A stretch of 64,000 nt of DNA, taken from assembly GCF_004358695.1 (NCBI RefSeq), contig NZ_SNAA01000016.1, positions 1 to 64,000 of the forward strand. Reading direction: 5' to 3'. The notes beneath the pieces are model-generated. The model was not told the origin of the DNA, ran no database searches, and was given only the letters and a program-made list of their open reading frames with translations. Of this stretch, positions 16,856 to 28,162 are shown piece by piece (positions within the stretch are counted from its first letter, which is position 1; each line of letters opens with the position of its first letter). Both the position numbers and the translations under genes were made by a program. Source of the DNA: Palleronia sediminis. Its GTDB lineage: Bacteria > Pseudomonadota > Alphaproteobacteria > Rhodobacterales > Rhodobacteraceae.

Positions 16856-18175
16856 CTAGGCGGGGTCTCGGTCCGTGCGCCCGAGATCGAACGCCTCGCC
16901 GGGAAAGAAACGCTCCAGCCGGATATCGGCGCTGCGGGCGTGCCCCTCCATCCCCTCGAGCCGGGCGATGCGGGCGGTCGCCTCGGCGACGGGGCGCATG
17001 CCCGCGCGGGTCGACCGCTGCCAGGTCACGAGCCTGAGGAACTTGTGGACGGACAGCCCGCCGGTATACCGCGCCGCACCCGAGGTCGGCAGGACATGGT
17101 TCGGCCCGCTGACCTTGTCGCCGAAGGCCACGGTCGTCTCTTCGCCGAGAAAGAGCGAGCCATAGCAGGTCAGCCGGTCGAGCCACCAGTCGAGATCGCC
17201 TGCAATGACGGTGAGGTGCTCGGGGGCATATTCGTCCGAGGTCGCGGCCATCGCCTCGCGGTCGGCGCAGACGATCACCTCGGCATGGTCGCGCCATGCC
17301 GACGCGGCGTTCTCGCGGTTGAGCGGCGGCAGCGCGGCGATCAGCGCGGGCACGCGGTCCATGACCGCGCGGGCGAGATCCTCGTCGTCGGTCACGAGCC
17401 AGACGGGCGAGTTGTAGCCATGCTCGGCCTGCGCCACGAGGTCGGCCGCGACGATGCCGGGATCGGCGGTGCAATCGGCCAGGATCAGGCTGTCGGTCGG
17501 ACCCGCAATCATGTCGATGCCGACGCGGCCGAAGAGCTGGCGCTTGGCCTCGGCGACGAACTGGTTGCCGGGGCCGACGAGGATATCGGCCCGCGGCAGG
17601 CCGAACAGCCCGAACGCCATCGCCGCGATCCCCTGCACGCCGCCCATGGCCATGATCGCATCGGCCCCGCAGACATGGGCGGCATGGATGACGGCCGGCG
17701 CGATTCCGTGACCGGCGCGCGGCGGCGCGCAGGCGACGACATGACCGCAGCCCGCGACCCGCGCCGTCGTCACCGTCATCACCGCCGAAGAGACATGGCT
17801 GTAGCGCCCGCCCGGCACGTAGCAGCCGGCCGCCGCGACCGGGATCGCCTTTTGACCGGCGACGAGACCCGGCACGATCTCGACCTCGACATCGCGCAGG
17901 CTGGCCCTCTGCGCCTCGGCGAAACGGCGCACGTTGTCATGGGCAAAGCCGATATCGTCCTTGACCCGCTGCGGCACGAGGCGCGAGGCGGCTGCGATCT
18001 CGTCGCCGGTCAGCAGCACGTTGCCCGTATAGCCGTCGAGGCGCGCCGAATAACGCAGGGCGGCCGCCTCGCCCCCGGCCTCGATGTCGCGCAGCATGTC
18101 CTCGACGATGGCGCGGGTGTTCCCGGCATCGGCGGCGGGGCTGCGGGGGGCGGTCTTGAGATAGGCGCGGGTCAT
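16856..18175 (-). CDS. hpsN: Sulfopropanediol dehydrogenase HpsN (HisD paralogue)
   Basis: The 439-residue protein is a histidinol dehydrogenase homologue. Zinc-ligand positions look conserved (AQAEHG, FGDKVSGPNH, EGHARSAD), as does the NAD-site motif GPGNQFVAEAK. HpsN oxidises (R)-2,3-dihydroxypropane-1-sulfonate in two NAD-dependent steps to (R)-sulfolactate, which SuyAB then cleaves. Histidine biosynthesis is unlikely: no other his gene is near, and the genes directly downstream encode the sulfo-lyase. It begins 37 bp after the DeoR-type regulator on the same strand. Confidence 0.85.
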   Translation of the reverse strand: MTRAYLKTAPRSPAADAGNTRAIVEDMLRDIEAGGEAAALRYSARLDGYTGNVLLTGDEIAAASRLVPQRVKDDIGFAHDNVRRFAEAQRASLRDVEVEIVPGLVAGQKAIPVAAAGCYVPGGRYSHVSSAVMTVTTARVAGCGHVVACAPPRAGHGIAPAVIHAAHVCGADAIMAMGGVQGIAAMAFGLFGLPRADILVGPGNQFVAEAKRQLFGRVGIDMIAGPTDSLILADCTADPGIVAADLVAQAEHGYNSPVWLVTDDEDLARAVMDRVPALIAALPPLNRENAASAWRDHAEVIVCADREAMAATSDEYAPEHLTVIAGDLDWWLDRLTCYGSLFLGEETTVAFGDKVSGPNHVLPTSGAARYTGGLSVHKFLRLVTWQRSTRAGMRPVAEATARIARLEGMEGHARSADIRLERFFPGEAFDLGRTDRDPA

Positions 18176-18212
18176 GCTGTCCGATCCTTGGGGGCGCGGG
18201 GGCTTGTGCCGG

Positions 18213-18992
18213 TCAGTCGTCGGACCCGTCCGGCCCGGTCACGCCGATCTCTACCCCGTTTTCGCGGCAGAGATCGACGACGCGGCGGGGCAAGGGCCGG
18301 TCGGTGAAGAACGCGTCGAGCCGCCCGAGATTGGTTACGCGCACGGGTGCCTTGCGCCGGAACTTGGAGTGATCGGCGACGAGGAAGGTCCGCCGCGAAT
18401 GATCGAGAATCGCGCGGGTAACGCCCGCCTCGCGGATGTCGAAATCCAGGAGGTCCCCATCCTCGTCGAGCGCCGAGCATCCGATCACCGCGATATCGAA
18501 CTTGAACTGCCGGATCGTCTCGAGCGTGAGATCGCCCACCAGCCCCCCGTCGGACCGGCGCAGCGTGCCGCCCGCCACGACCACGTCGCAATCGGGATTG
18601 GCGGCGAGCGTGGTGGCGACGTTGATGTTGTTGGTCACGGCGAGGATGTTGCGATGCGCGAGCATCCGTTCGGCCACGGCTTCGGTCGTGGTACCGATAT
18701 TGAGAAACACCGAGCAATCGCCCGGAATGGCCGCGACGCAGGCCGCCGCGATGGATGCCTTGGCCTCGGCGTTGAGCGAGCGGCGTTCCTCGTAGCCGAT
18801 ATTCATCGTGCCCGATGGCAGGACCGCACCGCCATGCACACGCTCGAGCCGGCCGGCATCGGCCAGGTCCGACAGGTCGCGCCGGATCGTCTGAAGCGTG
18901 ACGCCGAAATGATCGGCGAGGCCCTCGACCGTCACCTTGCCGTCGCGCCGCGCCATGTCGAGGATTTCGGGATGGCGGATCGTCTGGGACAT
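18213..18992 (-). CDS. DeoR/GlpR-family repressor heading the hpsN operon
   Basis: The 259-residue regulator has an N-terminal DeoR winged helix (about residues 5-60, VTLQTIRRDLSDLADAGRL) and a C-terminal sugar-phosphate isomerase-like domain with NIGTTTEAVA and TNNINVATTL. It resembles GlpR, the glycerol-3-phosphate repressor. It is divergent from the glycerol-type importer and co-oriented with hpsN, so it can bridge both transcription units. Its ligand could be glycerol-3-phosphate, or a sulfonate analogue if the locus is specialised. The start is the ATG giving MSQTIRHPEIL; an upstream ATG would add a tail without family resemblance. Confidence 0.82.
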   Translation of the reverse strand: MSQTIRHPEILDMARRDGKVTVEGLADHFGVTLQTIRRDLSDLADAGRLERVHGGAVLPSGTMNIGYEERRSLNAEAKASIAAACVAAIPGDCSVFLNIGTTTEAVAERMLAHRNILAVTNNINVATTLAANPDCDVVVAGGTLRRSDGGLVGDLTLETIRQFKFDIAVIGCSALDEDGDLLDFDIREAGVTRAILDHSRRTFLVADHSKFRRKAPVRVTNLGRLDAFFTDRPLPRRVVDLCRENGVEIGVTGPDGSDD

Positions 18993-19331
18993 ATGTTCGC
19001 TTTGCTCCGCATCGGGCGTGGCCGCGCCGCGCCGACTCCCCAGCGTCACCTGTTCTGAAACAGTATGATACGGGGCGTAATTCATCCTAGGCATAAGCTC
19101 CCCGGACAAGCAGGAACAGAATACCGCAAAAAAGCGAAAATCAAGGGTTTCATTTCGCGCTTTGCAGTCCTAGGGTCCGGCAAAGCCGTCCACCTTGCCT
19201 TTCGGACAAGGGCTGGCGACGGTGAAAGGCATCGGACGGCCGGAAACGGCCCGCGACGGATCGCCCCGGAAAATGCCGGTGCGCCCCATGCGCCGCGAGG
19301 AGGCGGGTTCGACGCAAGGGGGGAAAGACGC
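18993..19331. other. Divergent intergenic region between the deoR-type gene and glpS
   Basis: This 339-bp non-coding stretch separates the divergent DeoR-type gene and the importer operon. Apart from the dyad at 19126-19165 it shows no coding potential. The importer start is preceded by GGGAAAGACGC, a weak ribosome site. Confidence 0.5.
19126..19165. promoter_or_regulatory. Candidate DeoR/GlpR operator dyad
   Basis: GCAAA (19126-19130) and GCGAAA (19134-19139) are mirrored by TTTCGC (19153-19158) and TTTGC (19161-19165), an almost symmetric dyad. TTTCG-type boxes are typical of DeoR-family repressors. It lies in the divergent region about 165 bp from either start codon. Confidence 0.5.
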
Positions 19332-20416
19332 ATGAGCCTCGTGCTCGATCACGTATCCAGAACCGCCGGGGGCGAGACCCTCATCTATCCGACCGATCTC
19401 ACGCTCGAGCCCGGCACGATGAACGTGCTGCTCGGCCCGACCAATGCGGGAAAGACCTCGCTCATGCGGCTGATGGCCGGGCTCGACAAGCCGGCGAGCG
19501 GGCGCATCCTGTGGAAGGGCGAGGACGTGACCGGCCAGCGCGTGCAAGATCGCAAGGTCGCGATGGTTTATCAGCAGTTCATCAACTACCCCTCGATGAC
19601 CGTTTACGACAATATCGCTTCGCCCATGCGGCTGATGGGGCTCGACGCCGGCGAGATCGACCGCCGCGTGCGCGAGACCGCCGACCTGATGCAGCTCGGC
19701 CCCATGCTCGAACGCAAGCCGCTGGAGCTGTCGGGCGGCCAGCAGCAGCGTTGCGCGCTGGCCCGCGCGCTGGTCAAGAACGCGGGGCTGGTGCTGCTCG
19801 ACGAGCCGCTAGCCAATCTCGACTACAAGCTCCGCGAAGAGCTGCGCGCGGAAATTCCCAGGATCTTTGCCGAATCCGGCTCGATCTTTGTCTATGCCAC
19901 CACCGAGCCCGAAGAGGCGCTGCTGCTCGGCGGCAATTGCGCGACCCTGTGGCAGGGGCGTGTGACCCAGTTCGGCCCCACCCCCGAGGTTTACCGCAAA
20001 CCCGCCGACGCCACCACGGCGCGCGTCTTTTCCGACCCGCCCATGAATTTCCTCGAGGTCGAGAAACGCGACGGCGTGCTGGCTTTCGGCGAGGGCGAGA
20101 CGCTGCCCGCGGGGGCCTTCGGGCCCGAGCTGGCCACCGGGCGCTACACCGCCGGGTTCCGCCCCAATCACCTGTCGCTCGACCCCGGCGCGCAGACCAT
20201 TGCCTTTGACGCCACGCTGGCCGTGACCGAGATCACCGGATCGGAAACCTATGTCCATCTCGACCACCACGGCGCGCGCTGGGTGGGGCTCGTCCACGGG
20301 GTGCGCGTGCTGCGCCCCGGCGAAAGCCTGACCGTCCATCTCGACCCGCGCCACGTCTACCTTTTCGACGAGGCCGGCGCGCTGGTGCGGCCCGCCCCCT
20401 ATGCGGAGGCCGCGTG

Positions 20417-20417
<1 letters not shown>
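19332..20417 (+). CDS. glpS: Glycerol-type ABC importer ATPase, GlpS-like
   Basis: The 361-residue ABC ATPase is of the CUT1/MalK type. Walker A is GPTNAGKTS at residues 35-43, the signature is LSGGQQQR and Walker B is LLDEPLANLD, followed by a C-terminal TOBE-like regulatory domain (from about 235). It matches GlpS of the rhizobial glpSTPQUV glycerol importer. It is the first gene of a tightly coupled operon; its TGA overlaps the ATG of the second ATPase by one base. Here glycerol or a glycerol-like sulfonate is the likely cargo. Confidence 0.85.
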
Positions 20418-21501
<1,084 letters not shown>

Positions 21502-21505
<4 letters not shown>

Positions 21506-22371
21506 AGACCGACAACCAGAAGGCCTGGTTCCTCGTTCTGCCGGTGCTGGTGCTGGTGGCCTTTTCGGCGGTGATCCCGCTGATGACGGTGGTCAATTAC
21601 TCGGTGCAGGACACGTTCGGCAACAACGTCTTCTTCTGGGCCGGGCTCGAGTGGTTCGACCAGATGCTGCATTCGGAACGGATGTGGAATGCGCTGGGAC
21701 GCCAGCTTGCCTTTTCCTCCATCATCCTCGCCATCGAGATCCCGCTCGGCGTGTTCGTCGCGCTGAACATGCCCAAGAAAGGGTTCTGGGCCTCGTTCTG
21801 CCTCGTCGTCATGTCGCTGCCTTTGCTGATCCCGTGGAACGTGGTCGGCACGATCTGGCAGATCTTCGGCCGGGTGGATATCGGGCTTCTGGGCTATACG
21901 CTCGACGCGCTGGGGATCGACTACAACTACACCCAAGGGTTCTATGCCGCCTGGACGACCGTCATCGTGATGGATGTCTGGCACTGGACGTCGCTCGTTG
22001 CACTTCTGGCTTATGCCGGGCTGCAATCCATCCCCGACGCCTATTACCAGGCCGCCAAGATCGACCAGGCGAGCCGCTGGGCCGTGTTCCGCTATATCGA
22101 GCTCCCCAAGATGCTGGGCGTGCTGATGATCGCGATCCTGCTGCGGTTCATGGACAGCTTCATGATCTATACCGAGCCCTTCGTCGTCACCGGGGGCGGC
22201 CCCGGCAACGCGACGACGTTCCTGTCGATCGACCTCGTCAAGATGGCACTGGGGCAGTTCGACCTCGGCCCGGCGGCGGCGTTCTCGCTGATGTATTTCC
22301 TCGTGATCCTCGTGATCTCGTGGGTGTTCTACACCGTGATGGTTAACCTCGACCGGAGGGACGCGAAATGA
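21502..22371 (+). CDS. glpP: Glycerol-type ABC importer permease, GlpP-like
   Basis: The 289-residue permease has six hydrophobic segments and the cytoplasmic EAA-type loop AAKIDQASRWAVFRYIELP that contacts the ATPases. It belongs to the MalF-like CUT1 permeases and corresponds to GlpP. It overlaps both neighbours by ATGA, so translation along the operon is probably coupled. Confidence 0.85.
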
Positions 22372-23261
22372 GCGATGCGACCATCGAGGCCCCCGGCGCG
22401 GGCCACCTGCCCGAAGACCTGACCGCCGCGCGCAACGACGTGCGCACGGCGCGCCGGTTCCGGCCCTCGGGGTCGGCCGTGGTGATGGGGCTTTACCTGC
22501 TGTTCCTGATGCTGCCGATCTACTGGCTGCTGAACATGAGCCTCAAGACGAATACCGAGATCCTCGGGCAGTTCTCGCTCTGGCCGCAGAACCTGACCTT
22601 GCAGAACTACGCGACGATCCTGACCGATGCCTCGTGGTACATGGGCTATGTCAACTCGCTGATCTACGTCGTGCTGAACACCGCGATCTCGCTCACGGTG
22701 GCGCTGCCCGCGGCCTATGCCTTCAGCCGCTACAACTTCATGGGCGACAAGCACCTCTTCTTCTGGCTGCTGACGAACCGCATGGCGCCGCCCGCGGTCT
22801 TTGCCCTGCCCTTTTTCCAACTCTATTCGTCGGTCGGGCTGTTCGACACCCATATCGCGGTAGCGCTGGCGCATTGCCTGTTCAACGTGCCGCTCGCCGT
22901 ATGGATCCTCGAGGGGTTCATGCGCGGCGTTCCCAAGGAGATCGACGAAACCGCCTATATCGACGGCTATTCCTTCGGGCGGTTCTTCATCAAGATCTTC
23001 ATGCCGCTGATCTCGTCGGGGATCGGTGTCGCGGCGTTCTTCTGCTTCATGTTCTCGTGGGTCGAGCTTCTCCTGTCGCGCACGCTGACCAGCGTCGAAG
23101 CCAAGCCCATCGCCGCCACCATGACGCGCACCGTGGGCGCGGCCGGCGTCGATTGGGGCGTTCTGGCCGCGGCCGGGGTGCTGACCATCGTGCCGGGCGC
23201 GCTCGTGGTGTTCTTCGTGCGGAACTACATTGCCAAGGGCTTTGCCCTGGGGAGGGTGTGA
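22368..23261 (+). CDS. glpQ: Glycerol-type ABC importer permease, GlpQ-like
   Basis: The 297-residue MalG-like permease has a longer cytoplasmic N-terminus (about 40 residues) before six hydrophobic segments. The EAA loop is TAYIDGYSFGRFFIKIFMP. It corresponds to GlpQ, the partner of GlpP, and overlaps glpP by ATGA. Confidence 0.85.
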   Translation: MSDATIEAPGAGHLPEDLTAARNDVRTARRFRPSGSAVVMGLYLLFLMLPIYWLLNMSLKTNTEILGQFSLWPQNLTLQNYATILTDASWYMGYVNSLIYVVLNTAISLTVALPAAYAFSRYNFMGDKHLFFWLLTNRMAPPAVFALPFFQLYSSVGLFDTHIAVALAHCLFNVPLAVWILEGFMRGVPKEIDETAYIDGYSFGRFFIKIFMPLISSGIGVAAFFCFMFSWVELLLSRTLTSVEAKPIAATMTRTVGAAGVDWGVLAAAGVLTIVPGALVVFFVRNYIAKGFALGRV

Positions 23262-23263
23262 CG

Positions 23264-23536
23264 ATGCAATGGATGGCCTGGACCTGGCCCACGGCGGCCT
23301 TTTTCCTCGTGATCGCGCTGTTGCTCGTGGTCTTCAGCATCCTCGCGATCAAGCGGCCCGAGACGCCGCGCGTGGGCGTGCTGGGGATCGAGACGACGCG
23401 GGGTGACCGATTGTTCATCACGCTGCTCGCCTCGGCCTTCATCAATCTCGCGTGGCTGGGCTTCGGCATCGCGCCGCAGGCCTGGGCGCTACTCGTCTGT
23501 CTTGGCGTCGCGGCGGTCATATTCCGCTATGTCTGA
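23264..23536 (+). CDS. glpU: Small membrane protein GlpU-like (DUF2160)
   Basis: The 90-residue protein has three hydrophobic segments (about residues 9-26, 48-64 and 66-88). It matches the DUF2160 protein found between the permease and binding-protein genes of glycerol importers, named GlpU in Rhizobium leguminosarum. Its function is unknown; it is probably an accessory membrane subunit. It begins 2 bp after glpQ. Confidence 0.82.
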   Translation: MQWMAWTWPTAAFFLVIALLLVVFSILAIKRPETPRVGVLGIETTRGDRLFITLLASAFINLAWLGFGIAPQAWALLVCLGVAAVIFRYV

Positions 23537-23576
23537 CGGATTTCTTCGACGTTCACCAAACCATGGGAGGTAAACC

Positions 23577-25289
<1,713 letters not shown>

Positions 25290-25311
25290 GCCGCGATACC
25301 GTCTGAGACCG

Positions 25312-25345
25312 GGGCCGGCGCGTCGCAGGACGCGCCGGCCCTTTT
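25312..25345 (+). terminator. Intrinsic terminator of the glycerol-type importer operon
   Basis: GGGCCGGCGCGTC (25312-25324), loop GCAG, and GACGCGCCGGCCC (25329-25341) form a perfect 13-bp stem followed by TTTT. It lies 22 bases after the binding-protein stop. Confidence 0.88.
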
Positions 25346-25352
25346 CCGTGGC

Positions 25353-26771
25353 TCAGCCGAGCAGCAATTCCGCCTCGTGGCGACGGGCGATCAGGCGCGA
25401 GGCGCGATAGGCCTCGATCCCCTCGGGGCGGCCGAGTTCGAGGAAAAGCGACAGGATCTCGCCGCGCTGATCGTCCTGAAGCCCGTTCATCGCATAATCG
25501 CCGGGGTGAAAGGTCTCGGTCCAGGCACCATCGGCCAGCACGACCTCGTGACGGTCGCACATGATGTGCACATAGGTGACGCCCGCCCTTGGCATCGTCC
25601 GGGCGACGCCCGCCCGCGCGCGCAGATGCTTGGCCGCTATCAGCACTTCGGGCGTGGCGAACAGCAGCTCGGTATCCCCGCCCTGGATCAGCATGCGGTG
25701 GTTCGGCGACACCAGCATATCCGTTTCGGGGCAATCCGGCCCGAGCGATCCGGCGCGGATGAGCACCGGGCGCAGCTCGGTCCGGCGCATCATCTCGGAC
25801 GGGGTCACATCGCGCGCGCCGACCCAGCTTACCGTCTGGAACCCGTTGTCGCGGGTCAACACCCGGTCGCCCGGCCGCAGATCCTCGACCGCGACGAGCC
25901 CGCGCCGCGTCAGGATGGCCGTGCCCGGCGTGAAGCAGATGCAGGGCGGCGGCGCGTCCACGCTTTCGACCGAGGCGATCCGCCCGATATCGTCGAAATC
26001 GACCCGCGTGCCATCGCTCAGCGTCGCGATCCCGCCATCCTGCAGGTCGTCGTCGATCCCGTCCTTTTCGCGGATGATCGCGCGGATCTCTCCCGGGTCG
26101 AGGGTAAAGGTCTCGCCGCTTTCCAGCGTGACGGAAACCGGACCTTCGACATAGAGCGTGTCGTTCTCGTCGGCCCCCTTGGCCGATCCGCCGCGCGAGC
26201 CGGACCCCGACCCCGAGCCGTACAGATGGGACGAGCCGCCAAAGACCGTGTCGGTCCCGCCGCCCTGCAGCCCGACAAAGAACCGGTCGCCGCCCGATTT
26301 CGAGCCCGAGCCGCCCTTGCCACCGATCAGCAGGTCCTCGCCTGCGCCGCCGTAAAGATCGTCGTTGCCCGAGCCGCCGAGGATCACGTCGTCGCCATCG
26401 TCGCCCGTCAGCACATCGCGGCCCTTGCCGCCCTCGATCGTATCGTCGCCGGCACCGCCCGAGATCGCATCGTCGCCCGATCCGCCGCGGATCGCGTCAT
26501 CGCCCGCGCCGCCCGCCAGGCAATCGTCGCCCTTGCCGCCGTCGATGGTGTCGTCCCCGGCGCCCCCGGCAACGGTATCGGCGCCCGAGCCCGCGTCGAT
26601 CCGGTCGTCGCCGTCGCCGCCCAGGATCAGGTTGTCGCCATCGTCGCCGTCGATCCGGTCGTCGCCCCCGAGGCCGCGGATCGTGTCGTCACCGTCCCTG
26701 CCCCGCAGCGTGTCGTCGCCATCCGTACCGACGATCGAGTCGTCGCCCTTGGTACCGTTTATCCGTGCCAT
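25353..26771 (-). CDS. RTX-repeat protein with C-terminal Hint domain (Hint1)
   Basis: The 472-residue protein has no classical signal peptide. Residues 6-149 are 16 consecutive calcium-binding RTX nonapeptides (GGxGxDxxx), then a Gly/Ser-rich linker (about 150-200). A Hint (hedgehog/intein-like) domain begins at about C279 in CFTPGTAIL and includes VEDLRPGDRVLTRDNG and SPNHRM. RTX repeats suggest type I secretion; Hint suggests self-processing at the Cys, though the C-terminal splicing motif of inteins is not seen. It is divergent from a phosphotransferase gene at 27155. The start is MARINGTKGD; the open frame upstream looks non-coding. Confidence 0.82.
   Translation of the reverse strand: MARINGTKGDDSIVGTDGDDTLRGRDGDDTIRGLGGDDRIDGDDGDNLILGGDGDDRIDAGSGADTVAGGAGDDTIDGGKGDDCLAGGAGDDAIRGGSGDDAISGGAGDDTIEGGKGRDVLTGDDGDDVILGGSGNDDLYGGAGEDLLIGGKGGSGSKSGGDRFFVGLQGGGTDTVFGGSSHLYGSGSGSGSRGGSAKGADENDTLYVEGPVSVTLESGETFTLDPGEIRAIIREKDGIDDDLQDGGIATLSDGTRVDFDDIGRIASVESVDAPPPCICFTPGTAILTRRGLVAVEDLRPGDRVLTRDNGFQTVSWVGARDVTPSEMMRRTELRPVLIRAGSLGPDCPETDMLVSPNHRMLIQGGDTELLFATPEVLIAAKHLRARAGVARTMPRAGVTYVHIMCDRHEVVLADGAWTETFHPGDYAMNGLQDDQRGEILSLFLELGRPEGIEAYRASRLIARRHEAELLLG
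26325..26756 (-). repeat. Tandem 27-bp repeats encoding RTX nonapeptides
   Basis: Sixteen in-frame 27-bp units encode the nonapeptide array of Hint1. On the plus strand they appear as recurrent tcgtcgcc and gccgcc blocks. Units such as GGAGDDTID and GGAGDDTIE differ by single residues, so recent unit duplication is likely and copy number may vary between strains. Confidence 0.85.
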
Positions 26772-27154
26772 GTTCGTTTCCCCCAGGCGACCCTGTCGAG
26801 TGACGGGCCTCCGGTCCTGTGCCTCGTGCCGGATCGGGCGCCGCCCCCCGCGGTCGCATCGCGGGACCGGAAAGAGGCGCGGGATCGGGCGGTTGATGCA
26901 CCGACGGATCGGCACATACCAAGCGGCGACCGAAAGGATCGCCGCCGTCATGTTCCTATCCGACATCCCGCGGCGGTAATCAATTCTTCATCTTTGCGCG
27001 ATACGGCACCAAACCCGATCAATTTACGCACAATTGCGCCCGATTGGCCGGTTTGTCGCAAAATATGAAACACTCCGCGATCACGGCCGGAACCGGCTTG
27101 CGGTTCGGCACGATCCGTTGCCCCCCTGTCGGGGTGAACCCAGGGGCAAGGGCG
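26772..27154. other. Divergent intergenic region between Hint1 and its phosphotransferase
   Basis: This 383-bp region has no convincing gene and is locally AT-richer (about 26975-27075) than its surroundings. It contains ATTTACGCACAA at 27022-27033; a nearly identical ATTTACGCCCAA occurs upstream of Hint2 at 30852-30863. It may be a shared regulatory element. Confidence 0.4.
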
Positions 27155-28144
27155 ATGAACGGCACGGATGGCGGGCCGCCGCCGGCAGAGGACGCGGCGC
27201 AAGCGGCCGAGGCGCTGTTCGGGGATCCGGTCGACCGGATCACCGCGCCCGGCGGCCGCCGCAGGGCGAGCGTCCGGGTGCATCTCGGGGGGCGGTCGGT
27301 GATCGCCTCATGGCGCGCCGACCCGGCGCGGCGCGCGCGCGAGATTGCGCTGCTCGAGGCGCTGGCGCGCGAGGATGCGCCTGTGCCGCGGTTTCTCGGC
27401 CAATCGCGCGGCTGGAGTTTCCAGAGCGACGCGGGCAACCGTCGCCTGACCGCCGAGCTTGAAAGGCAGGACGCGCAGGGCCGCGAGACGGTCGCGGCCG
27501 CCGCCCTCGAAAGCCTGCTGCAGATCAAGCGCGCGGCGCGGCGGCTCGGGCTCGTAGCCGACCTGCCGCCCATCGCCAACGGGCCCGAATGGCTGGGCAG
27601 TTTTGCGCGCGGGCCGGTGCGCCTCGCCGAAAGGCTGGGCATCCCCGCGCCGGATTACGATGCGGCCGCGCTGGCCCATGGGCTGACCAGCCTGCCGCTG
27701 GCCTTCATCAAGTGGGACGCGCGGCCCGGCAATGCCGCGATCGCCGCGGATGGCCGCGTGATCTGGTTCGACTGGGAGGATTACGGCCGCCGCGCGGGCG
27801 TCGAGGATGCGGCGTTCCTTGTCGCGGACGAGTTCTGGCCCCTGCCCGCCGACAGCTCGCGCGACCTGTTGCGGCGTACCGGCTTTGTCGCGCCCGGTCA
27901 CGAGCCGCTTTTCATCCGCTTTGCCGTGTTGCAGGGGATCGAGCGCTGCCGCCTCATCCTCGGGCAGCAGGGCCGGCACGGATGGCAGGACGCGGCGCGG
28001 ATGCGGCGCTATGACCGGATCGGGGTCAGCCGCGAGCTTGCCCTTCGCGTCACCGCGACGGCCGCCGCGCTGGCCGGAATGGACGGTGCGGCGCAACCGC
28101 TGGCGCGCTGGCTCGACCACGCCGCCATGGCGCTGCCGGAGTAG
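27155..28144 (+). CDS. APH-like phosphotransferase, paralogue 1 (beside Hint1)
   Basis: The 329-residue protein resembles the aminoglycoside/choline-kinase-like phosphotransferases. The catalytic loop reads KWDARPGN (residues 186-193), replacing the usual HxDxxxxN, and the metal-binding Asp is D206 in WFDWED. It is a clear paralogue of the gene at 28163-29227, sharing the GPVRLAERLGI, KWDARPGNAA and DEFWPL blocks. The substrate is unknown; an antibiotic role is not implied. The start is the ATG giving MNGTDGG; a longer form from 27065 is possible but its extra part is not conserved with the paralogue. Confidence 0.72.
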   Translation: MNGTDGGPPPAEDAAQAAEALFGDPVDRITAPGGRRRASVRVHLGGRSVIASWRADPARRAREIALLEALAREDAPVPRFLGQSRGWSFQSDAGNRRLTAELERQDAQGRETVAAAALESLLQIKRAARRLGLVADLPPIANGPEWLGSFARGPVRLAERLGIPAPDYDAAALAHGLTSLPLAFIKWDARPGNAAIAADGRVIWFDWEDYGRRAGVEDAAFLVADEFWPLPADSSRDLLRRTGFVAPGHEPLFIRFAVLQGIERCRLILGQQGRHGWQDAARMRRYDRIGVSRELALRVTATAAALAGMDGAAQPLARWLDHAAMALPE

Positions 28145-28162
28145 CCGCGGGCGGCGTCGCGC

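Noticed and set aside
15088-17037. 649-residue plus-strand frame over suyA/suyB
   Set aside because: It is antisense to sulfo-lyase genes and hpsN, with no family resemblance.
16856-18175. Histidinol dehydrogenase (HisD) of histidine biosynthesis
   Set aside because: No his genes are near, and it sits directly before suyAB. HpsN is the HisD paralogue used for sulfopropanediol.
26325-26756. Regular repeats that could suggest a CRISPR array or satellite
   Set aside because: The 27-bp units are contiguous, in frame and encode RTX nonapeptides, with no spacers.
25377-27068. 563-residue plus-strand frame opposite the RTX gene
   Set aside because: It arises from the repetitive RTX DNA read on the other strand; Ala/Arg/Val repeats only.
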